DNA of 64,000 nucleotides. It comes from Blastobasis lacticolella. Taxonomy: Eukaryota; Arthropoda; Insecta; Lepidoptera; Blastobasidae. The notes beneath the pieces are model-generated. The model ran no database searches. It saw nothing but the letters and a program-made list of their open reading frames with translations, and was not told the origin of the DNA. The DNA is taken from NCBI GenBank assembly GCA_905147135.1, contig LR990043.1, positions 18,415,584-18,479,583 on the forward strand, given 5' to 3'. Positions within the stretch are counted from its first letter, which is position 1. Each line of letters begins with the position of its first letter. Position numbers and translations under genes: made by a program. Shown piece by piece: positions 63,489-64,000 of this stretch.

Positions 63489-63822
63489 TGTTAGAGCGTC
63501 GGTGGCCGAGCGGTTAGAATATCCGACTCGTAAGCCACAGGTCCTGGGTTCGAATCCCGCTCCGGCCATGTACCAATGACTGTTTTCTGAGTTATGTACA
63601 TTAGTTGAATACTAACCGATGCTCTTATGATGAGGGAAAACATCGTGATTAAACCTGCACATTCAGGCGACTGGATGTGTAACCATGATCCAATCTGGTC
63701 AGGTTGCCCTGGTAGCAGGTCAGATACAGTCGCTCCATTGTAATTACCTGACCTGCCAAATCCTGGGCCCTTGTGCGCGAGAGCACAACCGGGACATTAA
63801 CGCCAAGATGATGATGATGATG
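63489..63822 (+). mobile_element. tRNA-headed SINE (family 1), complete
   Basis: The head has box A-like GGTGGCCGAGCGGTTAG and box B GGTTCGAATCC, the internal RNA polymerase III promoter. The body runs to GGGACATTAACGCCAAG and ends GATGATGATGATGAT, as in RTE LINEs, the likely helper. The flanks (TTTTACCTTTGTTA before, TTTTAACCTTGGTTA after) form a slightly diverged target duplication. The site upstream of gene 2 is empty. Confidence 0.9.
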
Positions 63823-64000
63823 ATTTTAACCTTGGTTATAGTAGGAGATCCGGCCATAGTAAGATCATCCCTCATGTATTATTTGACTTTGACAGTGATT
63901 TTATGTTAGACTTGGGGCAAGATAAGATTGTTTTGAGATTATGGCGTTGCCGTTTCTATATGGTTGCCAGGTTTAAACGGGTCACCAAATAGAGACAATC
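63823..64000. other. Right edge, upstream flank of gene 3
   Basis: Matches the upstream flank of gene 2 (GGAGATCCGGCCATARTAAG). No gene. Confidence 0.6.

Noticed and set aside
63494..63570. Possible intact tRNA gene
   Set aside because: Box A and B words are good, but the acceptor arms do not pair well and the sequence recurs with a common body and GAT tail at three other places, so it is a SINE head.
1..64000. CRISPR arrays, bacterial operons, integrons
   Set aside because: Spliced genes, eukaryotic retroelements and SINEs throughout; regular spaced repeats were not found.

Overview
This window looks like a stretch of a moth or butterfly (Lepidoptera) chromosome: AT-rich, with intron-containing trypsin-fold protease genes of gut or secreted type and a very dense load of lepidopteran-type transposable elements (RTE 3' ends with GAT/ATC tails, a tRNA-headed SINE sharing that tail, Jockey, CR1-like LINEs, BEL/Pao, DIRS, Harbinger). 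No bacterial, CRISPR or rRNA feature was found. Species assignment is inference from repeat families and gene structure.

Host genes: a small family of secreted chymotrypsin-fold serine proteases, all on the minus strand with the same three-exon structure (exon 2 is 155 nt in every copy, with introns in the same phases). Gene 1 (11656-13683) and gene 3 (61566-63323) read intact. Gene 2 (about 53650-55786) has a 26-bp deletion in its last exon and is a pseudogene. Two truncated first-exon remnants lie on the plus strand (16320-16540, 58768-58989). Blocks 15735-18130 and 58160-61565 are diverged copies of one segment, so the locus grew by duplication of a unit made of a remnant, an RTE piece, a SINE and a protease gene. 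Later insertions are present in one copy and absent from the other.

Between them, 18.5-53.4 kb is a nest of transposons inside one dead Jockey LINE (plus strand). The Jockey reading can be followed in pieces at 18536-18738, 28510-29872, 36733-37023, 37899-38106, 52380-52700 and 52955-53440. It is interrupted by: (1) a DIRS element (18739-28509) with inverted terminal repeats, an internal complementary region, gag, RT/RNase H and tyrosine recombinase, itself split at its RT active site by an ORF1+ORF2 LINE (21580-25882); (2) a small MITE (28730-29026); (3) a near-palindromic MITE (29873-36732) that received a BEL/Pao element (30065-36522) with identical 225-bp LTRs; (4) a 5'-truncated RTE (37024-37898); (5) a 14.3-kb inserted unit with about 600-bp terminal inverted repeats (38107-52379), which contains a SINE split by a Harbinger-like element (38866-48326, with a Myb/SANT-like accessory pseudogene and a CR1-like LINE) and a Ty3/gypsy fossil; (6) a small SINE-like repeat (52701-52954).

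The left 11 kb holds a restriction-like-endonuclease LINE (about 2525-5890) with a 296-bp inverted self-copy spliced into its nuclease domain, a retrocopied piggyBac-like transposase tail (6304-6660) and scattered relics. The right 10 kb holds an internally deleted RTE element, duplicated block B and gene 3, with a SINE upstream whose empty site is preserved upstream of gene 2. Boundaries were read by eye and similarity statements are unaligned visual comparisons.
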